Numbered from the stretch's first letter, positions 50,830 through 59,560 are shown. The stretch is DNA of 64,000 nucleotides from Halomarina pelagica (GCF_024228315.1 NZ_CP100454.1:3348001-3412000); one strand, 5' to 3'. Made by a program: numbers and translations. The notes: generated from the sequence alone by a model not told the origin.

Positions 50830-52095
50830 ATGACAGCAGATATCACGCCGTTCGTCTTCGACTACGAACCGGGAGCGATCCACTTCGGTCGGGGGTGCGT
50901 CGCCGACCTCGACGACGCGCTCGGCCGCCTCGGCGCGGACCGCGCGCTCGTCGTCGCGGGGCGGACCGTCGGCACCACGGAGTCGGTCGTCGGTCCCGTC
51001 CGCGACGGCCTCGGCGACCGCCTCGCGGGCGTGTTCGCCGAGACGACCCCCGAGAAGCGGATCGAGACGGCGGTCGAGGGCGTCGAGGCGATGCGCGAGC
51101 GCGACGCGGACGCGCTCGTCGCGCTCGGGGGCGGGAGTAGCCTCGACGTGGCGACCGCGATCCGCGCGCTCGCCGGCCGGGACCTGACGCTCGGGGCGGC
51201 GCTCGACGAGATCGAGGAGGTCGGCTACCTCCGCGTCCCGGAACGCGACGCCATGCCGCCGTGTGCCGTCGTCCCGACGACGCTCGCGGGGGCCGACCTC
51301 TCGCCGGTCGCGGGGATGAGCGTCCCGTCGGGTGGCGAGGCGTCGGGCGAAGCGGGCGAAGCGAGCAAAGCGGACGGGGCAGACGAGGCGGGAGGGAAAG
51401 CGCGCGCCGGCACCGGCATCTCCGGACGTGCGCTCATGCCGGATGCGCTGTTCTACGATCCTGATCTGTTCGAGACGACCCCGCGCGGGGTGCTCGCGGG
51501 ATCCGCGATGAACGGCTTCGACAAGGGGATCGAGGCGATCTACTCCCGGAACGCGACGCCGATCACCGACGGCACCGCGATTCGTGGCCTCTCGCTGCTC
51601 GCCGACGCGCTCCCCCGACTCGACGAGGCGGCGGACGATCCGGCGGTGATGGAGGCCGCGGTCGCCGGCGTCGTCTGCTGTCAGTACGGCGTCTCCGTGC
51701 CGGGGGCGTCGAAGCTCTCGATCGTTCACGCCTACGGCCACGGCCTTCGCCGCCGGGCGGGCGTCCAGCAGGGCGTCGCCCACGCGGTGATGGTTCCGCA
51801 CGTCCTGCGCGACCTCTTCGAGGCGGTCGACGGCCGGCGCGACCTGCTCGCGGCGGCGTTCGACGCGGACGACGGGACGGGCGCGGAGCGCGCCGAGGGG
51901 ATCGTCGCCGCGGTCGAGCGCGTGCGCGACGGCCTCGACCTCCCGAATCGACTGCGCGACCTCGACGGGGTCGAGCGCGAGGACCTGCCCGCGATCGCCC
52001 GGCTGACCCACGACGATCCGCTGCTGCCGAACGGGCCGCCGGGCTACGATCCGTCGGTCGACGACGTGACGGCGACGCTCGAGGCGGCCTGGTGA
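50830..52095 (+). CDS. Iron-containing alcohol dehydrogenase-like protein
   Basis: The protein has 421 residues. The N-terminal Rossmann-like half has VALGGGSSLDVATAI near residue 100; the helical half begins near 200. Metal ligands of the family are mostly seen (D in GFDKGIEAIYS, H in VHAYGHGL and H in QGVAHAVMVPH), but the usual histidine of D-x-x-x-H is E here. Between the halves is a 30-residue insert rich in G, E, A and K. It may be a maleylacetate reductase-like or glycerol-type dehydrogenase; the ligand change makes the metal uncertain. Confidence 0.78.
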   Translation: MTADITPFVFDYEPGAIHFGRGCVADLDDALGRLGADRALVVAGRTVGTTESVVGPVRDGLGDRLAGVFAETTPEKRIETAVEGVEAMRERDADALVALGGGSSLDVATAIRALAGRDLTLGAALDEIEEVGYLRVPERDAMPPCAVVPTTLAGADLSPVAGMSVPSGGEASGEAGEASKADGADEAGGKARAGTGISGRALMPDALFYDPDLFETTPRGVLAGSAMNGFDKGIEAIYSRNATPITDGTAIRGLSLLADALPRLDEAADDPAVMEAAVAGVVCCQYGVSVPGASKLSIVHAYGHGLRRRAGVQQGVAHAVMVPHVLRDLFEAVDGRRDLLAAAFDADDGTGAERAEGIVAAVERVRDGLDLPNRLRDLDGVEREDLPAIARLTHDDPLLPNGPPGYDPSVDDVTATLEAAW

Positions 52096-52135
52096 CGTTG
52101 ACAAACCCTTTAGCCGAAACCGCGCAATCCCCCGC

Positions 52136-53068
52136 ATGGAGAGTCTCAACCGCATGGCGCTCGACCTCGTCGACGAGGCGCTCGACTTCGCCGAGGAACT
52201 GGCCATCGAGGCCCACGAACTCGACAACGGCGCGACGGTCATCGACTTCGGCGTCGAGGCCCTCGGCGGCGTCGAGGCGGGGCTGTTGCTCGCGGAGATC
52301 CAGAGCGCGGGCCTCGCCAGCGTCGCCAGTTCGATCGGCGAGGTCGCGGGCGCGCCCCGCCCCGTCGTGGACCTCACCACCGACCACCCCGCGCTCGCGC
52401 TGCTCTGCTCGCAGAAGGCGGGCTGGGAGGTCTCGGTGGACGGGTTCGAGGGGCTCGGCAGCGGGCCCGCCCGCGCGCTCGTCGCCGAGGAGGAGGAGTT
52501 CCGCCGACTGGGGTACGCCGACGCCTTCGAGTTCGCCGTCCTCGCGATCGAGTCGGACGAACTGCCCGGCGAGGCCGTGGCCGAGCACGTCGCCGACCTC
52601 GCCGGCGTCGCGCCGAACGCCGTCTTCCTGCCGACCTACCCGACCGCGAGCATCGTCGGGAGCGTGACGACCGCCGCCCGCGCCGCCGAACTCGCCGTCT
52701 GGCGCGCGTTCGAACTCGGCTACGACCCGCTCGACGTGCTCACCGCGAGCGCGAGCGCGCCCGTCGCGCCCGTCGCCGCGAGCGAGGAGGCGGCGATGGC
52801 CCGGACGAACGACGCGCTCGCCTACGGGAGCCGCGTCCACCTCACCGTCGAGTCGGACTTCGACCGGTTCGACGAGCTACCCTCCACGGCCCGCGAGGAG
52901 TACGGCGCGCCCTTCGCGGAGGTGTTCGAGGCGGTCGACTGGGACTTCTACGACCTGTCGGAGGGCGTCTTCGCGCCCGCGCGGGTCGCGGTGGACGTGG
53001 TCGGCGGCCCCGCCTACGCGCTCGGCGAGACGGACGAGGACCTCCTCGCGGCGAGCTTCGGGCTGTGA
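52136..53068 (+). CDS. mch: Methenyltetrahydromethanopterin cyclohydrolase
   Basis: This 310-residue enzyme interconverts methenyl- and formyl-tetrahydromethanopterin (or the folate equivalent, in halophiles). The N-terminus MESLNRMALDLVDEALDFAE, DFGVEALGGVEAGLLLAE near 36, VSVDGFEGLGSGPARAL near 95 and FLPTYPTASIVGSVTTAARA near 160 are the conserved stretches of the Mch family. It overlaps the next gene by 4 nt (GTGA). In haloarchaea the enzyme serves one-carbon metabolism rather than methanogenesis. Confidence 0.92.
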   Translation: MESLNRMALDLVDEALDFAEELAIEAHELDNGATVIDFGVEALGGVEAGLLLAEIQSAGLASVASSIGEVAGAPRPVVDLTTDHPALALLCSQKAGWEVSVDGFEGLGSGPARALVAEEEEFRRLGYADAFEFAVLAIESDELPGEAVAEHVADLAGVAPNAVFLPTYPTASIVGSVTTAARAAELAVWRAFELGYDPLDVLTASASAPVAPVAASEEAAMARTNDALAYGSRVHLTVESDFDRFDELPSTAREEYGAPFAEVFEAVDWDFYDLSEGVFAPARVAVDVVGGPAYALGETDEDLLAASFGL

Positions 53069-53568
53069 GGTTCAAGGTCGTCCCCGAGCCGCGTCCCCTC
53101 CCCTTCGCTCGCGAGGCGGCGCGGGCGCTCCCGCTCGTCCCCGGTGCCGAGGACGACTGCTGTGCCCGCCTGATGGCGGACGTCGGGCTCCCGTCGCGCG
53201 ACGTCGCGAGGGAGTGGCTCACGTTCCTGCGTGCGCTCGGCCTCGTCGCCGAGAGCGACGGCGGGTACTACCGGACGCGCGCCGACCCGACCGACGCCGA
53301 CCTCGCGCGGGCGTTCCGCGAGCGCGTCCACGCCGCGGACGACGTGCTGGCGGCGCTGGAGGCGGCCGAGGGGCCGATCTCGCCCGAGGCGGCCTACGAG
53401 CGCGTTCGCGACGACGTGCCGCAGTGGGAGCGCAGCCGACGCACCGACTGGGAGCGCGTCTGGCGCGAGCGCGTCCGCCGGATCCTCGAGTGGGCCGTCG
53501 CGTTCGACCTCGCGGAGCGCGTCGAGGGCGAGAGAGAGGTGGAGAGACTGTACCGTAGCCGAGGCTGA
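53065..53568 (+). CDS. Conserved-type haloarchaeal protein, winged-helix-like, unknown
   Basis: The protein has 167 residues. VAREWLTFLRALGLVAES followed by GGYYRTR has a winged-helix look (about 48-75). Then come long charged helices (RAFRERVHAADDVLAALEAA; RVWRERVRRILEWAVAFDLA). It starts with GTG inside the mch stop, so the two are translationally coupled. I do not know a function; a role with Mch in one-carbon metabolism is only suggested by the coupling. Confidence 0.65.
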   Translation: MRFKVVPEPRPLPFAREAARALPLVPGAEDDCCARLMADVGLPSRDVAREWLTFLRALGLVAESDGGYYRTRADPTDADLARAFRERVHAADDVLAALEAAEGPISPEAAYERVRDDVPQWERSRRTDWERVWRERVRRILEWAVAFDLAERVEGEREVERLYRSRG

Positions 53569-53635
53569 CGATCGGATCCGGACGCTCGAGTGCGATTCGC
53601 TCGCGCGGAGCGGGGGACCGAGCACGAGGTGAGTG

Positions 53636-53875
53636 TCAGACCGGTCGCTTTCGTCGCCTCGAGGTGCCGACGGAGAGCGTGCCGACGACCATCAGCGCGA
53701 CGCCCATCACGGCCAGCACCGCCTGGAGCGCGATCGACGTCATGGGGACGAACACGAGGAGCGTCACCAGCGCGGCACCGCCGACGATGAGCAGGCTCCC
53801 CCCGCGGAACTTCTGCTGTTCGGTCAGGGAGTCGTCGATCTCCCGTACCCGATGGCCGACGTCCGAGAGTTGCAT
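53636..53875 (-). CDS. Small two-helix membrane protein
   Basis: The protein has 79 residues. A soluble head of about 25 residues (MQLSDVGHRVREIDDSLTEQ) is followed by two membrane segments: GGSLLIVGGAALVTLLVFVP and LQAVLAVMGVALMVVGTLSV. A basic end follows (TSRRRKRPV). ATG 53875 gives a better N-terminus than the ATG at 53902. It is convergent with the preceding gene. No family named. Confidence 0.6.
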   Translation of the reverse strand: MQLSDVGHRVREIDDSLTEQQKFRGGSLLIVGGAALVTLLVFVPMTSIALQAVLAVMGVALMVVGTLSVGTSRRRKRPV

Positions 53876-53992
53876 GTCACTTCGTTGGGCCGGGAGGGAC
53901 ATAATCGCAACGCCGGTCGAAGGGGCGAGAAGTCCCGGCGCGTGGCGGTGACCCTCGGTCGGGGATTCTCCACGACTGTAGGCCGCGAAACG

Positions 53993-55606
53993 TCACTCCT
54001 CCTCGACGATGCGCCTGATCGTCCCGACGCCCTTGCTCTGCCCCTCGCGGAAGACGAAGCGCTGGCCCTCCTCGACGAGGTACGGTCGGAACTTGAACCG
54101 GACGCACGCCGTGCCGGTGTCGCCGGGGAGGAGCTGGCCGCCCTCCGGCGAGAAGACGGCTGCCTCGCTCACCGTCTCGACGTGGACGACCGGCTCGTAG
54201 CCGTCGCCGATGCGCGTCGGGTGGTTGAGCACCATCACCTCGGCCTCGAACTCGCGGACGGCCCGCGGGTCGCTGTCCCGGGGGAGGAGCACCATCCCGC
54301 GCTCGATGTCGGCCTCGCGGACGCCCTTGAGCGCGATGCCGACGATGCGCCCGGCCTTCGCCTCGTCGACGCGGTGGTAGTGCATCTCGATGGAGCGCAC
54401 CTCGACGGGGACGAACGCGCCGTCCGCCATCGGGCCGAGCAGGAGTTCGTCGCCCGCCTCTACCTCCCCCGAGCGGACCGTGCCCGAGGCGACCGCCCCG
54501 ACGCCCGTCACCGAGTAGGTGCGGTCGACGTACATCGAGAACTCGCCCGCGCCGTCGGCGGTCTTCGGGAGGCGCTCGAACAGTTCGTCGAGGATCTCGA
54601 GGCCCCGCATCGTCACGGCGCTGGTCGTGACGACGGGGACGACCTGCTCGGAGACCTCCTCGATCGCCGCGTCGATCCCGTGGCGCTCGACGCGCAACGG
54701 GGTCTTGCCGACGTTCCTGAGGAGGCGCTCGACCTCGCGTTCCACCTCGGCGACGCGCTCCGGATCGACCACGTCGGCCTTCGTGATGGCGACGATCGTG
54801 GGGAGTTCCGTGGCCAGGAGGATGCCGAGGTGCTCGCGCGTCGTCCTGGTCGGACCGTCGTCCGCCGCGACGACGAGCAGCCCGTAGTCGAGTTTCTGGC
54901 CCACCAGCCCGCGGATCGTGGTGCGGAGCCACGGCTCGTGGCCCACCGTGTCGACGAACGAGACGACGCGGTCGGCCTCCTCGACGACGCGCGCGCGGTC
55001 GGTCTTGCGGTGGGGGTTCGGCGTGCGGACGGGGCCGTCCCCGTCGAAGCCGTAGACGCCGTAGGAGAGGTCGGCGGAGAGGCCGCGCTCGACCTCGTGG
55101 GGTTGCACGTCCATGAACCCGCGCGTGCCGCCCTCGCCGTCGTCCGGCTGGCCGGTGACGAGCGACCCGACGAGCGTGCTCTTTCCGTGGTCGACGTGCC
55201 CCGCGGTGCCGACGACGATGTGCTGGTCGTCCACGTCGAGCATCGCCCCCTCACGGATCGTGGCGACGCCGACGAGTCCGCGCTCGCCGTTCTCGCCGAC
55301 GCCCCACGTCTGGACGTCCTCGATGTGTGCGCCGGCCTCCTCGGCGAGCAGCGAGAGCACGTCCATCGATTCGGAGAAGGTGTCGTGGGCGATTCCCGCG
55401 AGCCCCCCGTCGTCGGTGACGCCGACGACGTAGGTCGCCTCGCCGTCGCCCGAGAGGACGCGGTGGCGAAGTTGCGCGGCCAGGCTTTCGAGACGACCGT
55501 CCGCGAGGTGGAGTTCGCGCGTGAGTCGTTCCTTGAACTCGACGCTCCCACCCTCCTGCTCGCCGCGTTCGAGCGCCCGCTCCAACGCGGCCCGGTCAGG
55601 GCTCAT
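53993..55606 (-). CDS. GTPBP1-family translational GTPase
   Basis: The protein has 537 residues. An N-terminal domain (about 1-130) precedes the EF-Tu-like G domain: AGHVDHGKSTLVGSL (G1) near 140, VDTVGHEPWLRTTI (G3) near 220, AITKADVVDPERV (G4) near 275 and TTSAVTMRGLEIL (G5) near 330. Two beta-barrel domains then follow (TYSVTGVGAVASGTVRSGEV; GDTGTACVRFKFRPYLVEEG). Eukaryotic GTPBP1/2 and archaeal homologues have this order. Eukaryotic GTPBP1 acts with the exosome and in ribosome rescue; the archaeal role is uncertain. Confidence 0.88.
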   Translation of the reverse strand: MSPDRAALERALERGEQEGGSVEFKERLTRELHLADGRLESLAAQLRHRVLSGDGEATYVVGVTDDGGLAGIAHDTFSESMDVLSLLAEEAGAHIEDVQTWGVGENGERGLVGVATIREGAMLDVDDQHIVVGTAGHVDHGKSTLVGSLVTGQPDDGEGGTRGFMDVQPHEVERGLSADLSYGVYGFDGDGPVRTPNPHRKTDRARVVEEADRVVSFVDTVGHEPWLRTTIRGLVGQKLDYGLLVVAADDGPTRTTREHLGILLATELPTIVAITKADVVDPERVAEVEREVERLLRNVGKTPLRVERHGIDAAIEEVSEQVVPVVTTSAVTMRGLEILDELFERLPKTADGAGEFSMYVDRTYSVTGVGAVASGTVRSGEVEAGDELLLGPMADGAFVPVEVRSIEMHYHRVDEAKAGRIVGIALKGVREADIERGMVLLPRDSDPRAVREFEAEVMVLNHPTRIGDGYEPVVHVETVSEAAVFSPEGGQLLPGDTGTACVRFKFRPYLVEEGQRFVFREGQSKGVGTIRRIVEEE

Positions 55607-55724
55607 TGGGGGTGGTTAGCAACTCCCCGGGTAAAAGCGTTCGCGCTCGTGTGCGGGCGTATCCCACGGAACGGCTCGATAGCGCTCGGGAGCCCCGGTC
55701 GTCACCGTCCGCCGACGAACGCGC

Positions 55725-56402
55725 CTACCACTCGCCGCGGATCCGATCGATCGCCTCGAGGAACCCGTCCGCGAACGCCCCGTCGGTCACGCCGTCGGCG
55801 GCCGCCCTCGCCGCCTCGTCCGCGTTCGCGACGGCGTAGGAGGTACCCGCGAGTTCGAACATCCCGGCGTCGTTCTCCGAGTCGCCGACGGCGGCGAAGT
55901 CCGCGGGGTCGTACCCGAGGCGGCGGGCGACAGAGCGCAACCCGCGGCTCTTGTCCACGTCGGGCGCGGTGACGTGGTAGGCGTAGCCCGTGTCGAAGAC
56001 GTGCATCCCCTCGCTCGTGGCGATGTCGCGCAGCGGCTGGAGGGGCTGGTCCACGTTGACCGCCACCTCCGTCTCCCGCCATCGGTTGACGAAGTCGACG
56101 CCCCCCCAGCCCAGTTCGTGACCCGCCGCCTCGTACCGCTCGACCACCGCCTGCGCGGCCTCGCGGTCGCCGTGGAACTCCAGTTCGTCGTCGTCCGCGA
56201 GGTAGACCGCGCCGCCGTTCTCCGCGATGACGCGGATCGGGATCCCGAGGAACTCACAGAGGCCGACCGGGTAGGGGAGGGCCTTGCCCGTGGCGACGAC
56301 GACCGGCGCGGGCCACTCGCGCAGCGGTTCGACGACGCGCGGATCGAGCGCCCGGTCGTCGTCGGTCAGCGTCCCGTCGATGTCGACGGCCAGCGGTTGC
56401 AT
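55725..56402 (-). CDS. pgp: Archaeal-type phosphoglycolate phosphatase
   Basis: This 225-residue HAD phosphatase of the Cof/archaeal PGP type hydrolyses 2-phosphoglycolate. VDIDGTLTDDDRALDPRV near residue 6 has the nucleophile, VVVATGKALPYPVGLCEFLG motif II, and VGDSENDAGMFELAG near 180 motif IV. The small cap region IRVIAENGGAVYLADDDELE fits. A sucrose or sugar phosphatase is an alternative. Convergent neighbours: the GTPBP1-like gene is on the same strand, 118 nt away. Confidence 0.87.
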   Translation of the reverse strand: MQPLAVDIDGTLTDDDRALDPRVVEPLREWPAPVVVATGKALPYPVGLCEFLGIPIRVIAENGGAVYLADDDELEFHGDREAAQAVVERYEAAGHELGWGGVDFVNRWRETEVAVNVDQPLQPLRDIATSEGMHVFDTGYAYHVTAPDVDKSRGLRSVARRLGYDPADFAAVGDSENDAGMFELAGTSYAVANADEAARAAADGVTDGAFADGFLEAIDRIRGEW

Positions 56403-56455
56403 ACCGGGAGGGCGGCCGCCGGCGGTATCAAGTCACCGGGGGACGACCGCGTCAC

Positions 56456-57310
56456 ATGGAACCGACCCCCGTACCGGGCGACGAGAGCGTCCACACCGTC
56501 GACGCGATGGTGCTCGGGATCCCCGGCGGCACGTCGCTGTACGTCGTCGACGCCGAACCCCCGGCCGTGATCGACACCGGGAGCGCAGAGAGCCCGCCGC
56601 GCGTGCTCTCTGCGCTCGACGCGCTCGGCGTCGACCCGGCGGACGTGGCGCACGTCGTCCCGACGCACGTCCACCTCGACCACGCGGGCGGGGCGGGCGC
56701 GCTCGCCGAGGCCTGCCCGAACGCCACCGTCCACGTCCACGAGCGCGGCCTCCCCTATCTCACCGACCGGGACCGCCTGACCCGGCTGTGTGAGAGCGTC
56801 GAGCGCGCGGTCGGGCGGCCCGCCCCGTTCGGCGACCCGCAACTCGTCCCCGCGTCCCGGACGAACGCCCTCTCCGACGGCGATCGGATCGACCTCGGCG
56901 ACCGCGCGCTCGACGTGTACGACGCGCCGGGCCACGCCCCCCACCACGTCGCGCTGTTCGACCCCGAGCGCGGGACGCTGTTCGCCGCCGACGCGGCGGG
57001 GATGTGCCTCTGGGGCTCGCTCCTCCCGACCACGCCGCCGCCGAACTTCGACCTCGACGCGAACCTGGACACCGTCGAGCGACTGGCCGCGCTCGGCCCC
57101 GAGCGGATCCTGTACGGCCACTTCGGGCCCGGCGAGGACGCGGCGGCCGAACTCGCGGCGTACGCCGACCTCCTGCCCGAATGGGTGGAGACGGTCGAGG
57201 CGCTCGCCCGGGAGCGCGAGGGCGTCGACGAAATCGTGTCGGCGCTGGATCGCCGGTGGATGAGCCCGACCGTCGAGCGAGACGTGGCGGGCGTCCTCGC
57301 TACTCGGTGA
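56456..57310 (+). CDS. MBL-fold metallo-hydrolase
   Basis: The protein has 284 residues. VVPTHVHLDHAGGAGALAEA near residue 66 has the H-x-H-x-D-H motif. YDAPGHAPHHVALFDPER near 158 and LFAADAAGMCLWGSLLP near 178 have the later ligands, and LYGHFGPGEDAAAELAAYAD near 225 the last histidine. It resembles the RNase Z-like/glyoxalase II-like group broadly. The 3' end overlaps the convergent J-domain gene by 11 nt. The protein ends VAGVLATR. Confidence 0.83.
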   Translation: MEPTPVPGDESVHTVDAMVLGIPGGTSLYVVDAEPPAVIDTGSAESPPRVLSALDALGVDPADVAHVVPTHVHLDHAGGAGALAEACPNATVHVHERGLPYLTDRDRLTRLCESVERAVGRPAPFGDPQLVPASRTNALSDGDRIDLGDRALDVYDAPGHAPHHVALFDPERGTLFAADAAGMCLWGSLLPTTPPPNFDLDANLDTVERLAALGPERILYGHFGPGEDAAAELAAYADLLPEWVETVEALAREREGVDEIVSALDRRWMSPTVERDVAGVLATR

Positions 57311-57842
57311 GCCGCTCGTACGCCGCGGTCACCCGCTTGAACTCCTCCTCGCTCCCCTCCGGGGTGTCGGGGTGCGCCGTCTTCACCCGCTTCCGGTAGG
57401 CGCGCCTGATCGCCCGCTGGTCCGCCCCGGGGGACAGCCCGAGGATCTCGTAGGCCTCGCGCGCGGTCGGCCCGGCGTTCCGCCGGAGGGGGTTCGTCCG
57501 CCCTCGCGTTCGATCCGAACCGTTCGTCCGCGCTCGCGCCCGCCGCCGCTCCCCGCCCGGCCCACCGACGTCGCCGCGCCGCTCCCACTGCTCGCGGGGG
57601 TCCCACGGCTGTCCGTCGCCCGCGTCCCGGCGCTCCTCGACGCGCGCCCGCCGCTCGACGCCCGCGTAGATCCGCTCCACGAGCCGACCGGACGACTGGT
57701 ACCACATGAAGTAGGCGACGACGCCGAACGGGACCGCGAGCAGCAGGACCAGCGGCTCCAGGGCGAGACCGACGATCACGAGAAAGAGCGTCAGCCCCGC
57801 GAAGACGAGCGTGAGCGCCGAAATCAGCCGCGGACGGTTCAC
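57300..57842 (-). CDS. Membrane-anchored J-domain protein
   Basis: The protein has 180 residues. Two membrane segments come first (ISALTLVFAGLTLFLVIVGL and LVLLLAVPFGVVAYFMWYQS). A charged linker of about 70 residues follows, and a J domain at the C-terminus (REAYEILGLSPGADQRAIRR; VKTAHPDTPEGSEEEFKRV) with the H-P-D motif. So it could recruit DnaK to the membrane. GTG 57842 is taken as start; the open frame upstream is less likely. It is convergent with the MBL gene. Confidence 0.8.
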   Translation of the reverse strand: MNRPRLISALTLVFAGLTLFLVIVGLALEPLVLLLAVPFGVVAYFMWYQSSGRLVERIYAGVERRARVEERRDAGDGQPWDPREQWERRGDVGGPGGERRRARARTNGSDRTRGRTNPLRRNAGPTAREAYEILGLSPGADQRAIRRAYRKRVKTAHPDTPEGSEEEFKRVTAAYERLTE

Positions 57843-58177
57843 ACTCTCCGTTACGGTGCGGACACCGTAAGCCTCTCGCCCGCTACGGAGGGCGAACGGT
57901 GAACGGCGACGCGGCACAGGGTTTAGACGGGATAGATCGTAGCGAGCGTAGACGGCGTAGACAGCGTAGACGGGATACCGGTGGTCCCAGATCGGTCCCG
58001 GTGGAGATCGCCCGATAGCGACCGCCCAGTCGTTCTAAGCGACGTAAGAGGTACGAGAGAGATACGACAGCCCTCCCAACATAACCGTCATAGATCTCTG
58101 AGACAACGGTTGCCGAGCCGTCTCCGGGGGCGTCGGCAGCCCGGTCGCTTTTGCGCGTCGGCGTGCTAACCTGACCC
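57843..58177. other. Gap with short GTAGAC direct repeats
   Basis: Between 57939 and 57973 four GCGTAGAC-type units occur in tandem (AGCGTAGACGGCGTAGACAG and so on), flanked by TAGACGGGATA on both sides (57923 and 57967). No gene is seen. Confidence 0.45.
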
Positions 58178-58387
58178 ATGAGCGTCTCCGGACTGTGTGA
58201 ACTCTGCCAGACGAACGAGGTGGTTGACGGCTGCGACCGCTGCGGGAGGCTCGTCTGCGAGCGCCACTACGACCGATCGACCGGGCTCTGCACCGACTGC
58301 CTGCGCGAGGTCGGGGACGCGCCGGGCGGGGAGGGCCAGCCGGATCGGGGTCAGGGACCCGACGGCGTGGACACCTACGAGTTCTGA
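58178..58387 (+). CDS. Small zinc-ribbon protein (HIT-type finger-like)
   Basis: The protein has 69 residues. CELCQTNEVVDGCDRCGRLV, then CERHYDRSTGLCTDC, has three C-x-x-C pairs and a C-x-x-H, which can hold two zinc ions. The acidic end is GPDGVDTYEF. HIT-type zinc fingers in archaea look like this. Partner unknown. Directly after its stop comes the gene-end repeat element. Confidence 0.75.
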   Translation: MSVSGLCELCQTNEVVDGCDRCGRLVCERHYDRSTGLCTDCLREVGDAPGGEGQPDRGQGPDGVDTYEF

Positions 58388-58455
58388 ACCACCACCTTTT
58401 GCTGCGCTCGGCGCGCTTCGCGCGCCTCGCTGGCAAAAGCTGGAGCAAAACCCTC
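58388..58455 (+). terminator. Gene-end repeat element, copy at 58.4 kb, possible terminator
   Basis: After the stop: ACCACCACCTTTTGC, a GC hairpin (58410-58426, arms GGCGCGC/GCGCGCC, loop TTC), then GGCAAAAGC and GGAGCAAAACCCTC. The TTTTGC and GGCAAAA parts are inverted. 58427-58455 is the inverse of 5134-5161. Similar in layout to the element after the NADH dehydrogenase gene. Confidence 0.45.
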
Positions 58456-58591
58456 GTCGCTCCCGCCGGAGTGCTCACGTCGTTCGCACTCCGCTAGTCG
58501 CTCCTCGGTCCGCTCGCTCGTTTCACTCGCTCGCGGGTACTGCGCTGGTGCCGTCGGTGGTACTCCGGCCTTCCGTCCCGTACCTTTACAT

Positions 58592-58670
58592 CGGAGAACG
58601 GGACCAGAGCCCCCCGTGACCTGAGAATCGTCGCGGGGCGCGCTGCGGTTGTGCGACGCCACGCCCCGCG
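58592..58670 (-). repeat. Dispersed 75-bp repeat, copy 2
   Basis: This is the inverse copy of the block at 5527-5602: GAGAACGGGACC, CCCCGTGACCTGAGA and GGTTGTGCGACGCC are recognisable on the plus strand. No gene is in the 369 nt from 58388 to 58756. Confidence 0.6.
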
Positions 58671-58756
58671 AGCAGCGCGCGGCGTCGCCTGTTCGCCAGG
58701 GCGTTTACCGCGCCCGTCGCGCGTCGAGCCGGAGGCTTGCGGCCGGTCAGTGCCCG

Positions 58757-59560
58757 CTACCGATACCGGTTCAACCGCTCCTTGAGCCGCTTCGCCGCCT
58801 GTCCCGCCGCGCGGTCGAAGGACTCGCCCTCGCCGGCGAAGATGATGCCGCGAGAGGAGTTGACGAGGCCGACGCCGTCTGCCAGCCCGAACTCGACGGC
58901 CGCCTCCGCGTCGCCGCCCTGCGCGCCGACGCCGGGGACGAGGAAGGGGAGGTCGGGGACGAGTTCGCGGACGCGCTCCAGTTCCTCGGGAGCGGTCGCG
59001 CCGACGACGAGGCCGACGTTGCCGCGCTCGTTCCACTCGCCCGCGCGCTGGGCGACGTACTCGAACAGCCGCTTTCCGGGGGCGACTTCGAGGTTCTGGA
59101 AGTCCGCCCCGCCGGGGTTCGAGGTGCGACAGAGGACGAACACGCCCCGATCCGCCCGCGAGAGGAACGGTTCGAGCGAGTCGCGGCCCATGTAGGGGTT
59201 GACCGTGATGGCGTCGGCGTGGTCGAGCAGCCCCGCGTACTGGCGGGCGGTGTTGCCGATGTCCGCCCGCTTCGCGTCGAGCAGGACGGGCACGCCCTTC
59301 CCCTCGGCGTAGGCGATCGTCTCGCGGAGCGCGCGCCAGCCGTCCGCGTCTTCGTAGAAGGCGGCGTTGGGCTTGTAGCAGGCGGCGTACTCGTGGGTCG
59401 CGTCGATGATGCGCCGGTTGAACGCCCAGCGCGGCAGGTCGCGCTCGCGAAGGTGCTCGGGGAGGCGCTTCGGGTCGGGGTCGAGGCCGACCGACACGAC
59501 GCTGTCGACCGAGTCGATACGCGCGCGCAGGCGGTCGAAGAAGCCGTCACTCGCGGTCAT
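58757..59560 (-). CDS. pyrF: Orotidine 5'-phosphate decarboxylase
   Basis: This 267-residue enzyme makes UMP from OMP. The type 2 (archaeal/Mycobacterium) group fits: VGLDPDPKRLPEHL near residue 24, NAAFYEDADGW near 64, VPVLLDAKRADIGNTARQYA near 90 (catalytic K-x-x-D) and LVPGVGAQGGDAEAAV near 206. The end NSSRGIIFAGEGES has the phosphate site. ATG 59560 is standard. It is on the same strand as the Old Yellow Enzyme homologue upstream. Confidence 0.93.
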   Translation of the reverse strand: MTASDGFFDRLRARIDSVDSVVSVGLDPDPKRLPEHLRERDLPRWAFNRRIIDATHEYAACYKPNAAFYEDADGWRALRETIAYAEGKGVPVLLDAKRADIGNTARQYAGLLDHADAITVNPYMGRDSLEPFLSRADRGVFVLCRTSNPGGADFQNLEVAPGKRLFEYVAQRAGEWNERGNVGLVVGATAPEELERVRELVPDLPFLVPGVGAQGGDAEAAVEFGLADGVGLVNSSRGIIFAGEGESFDRAAGQAAKRLKERLNRYR

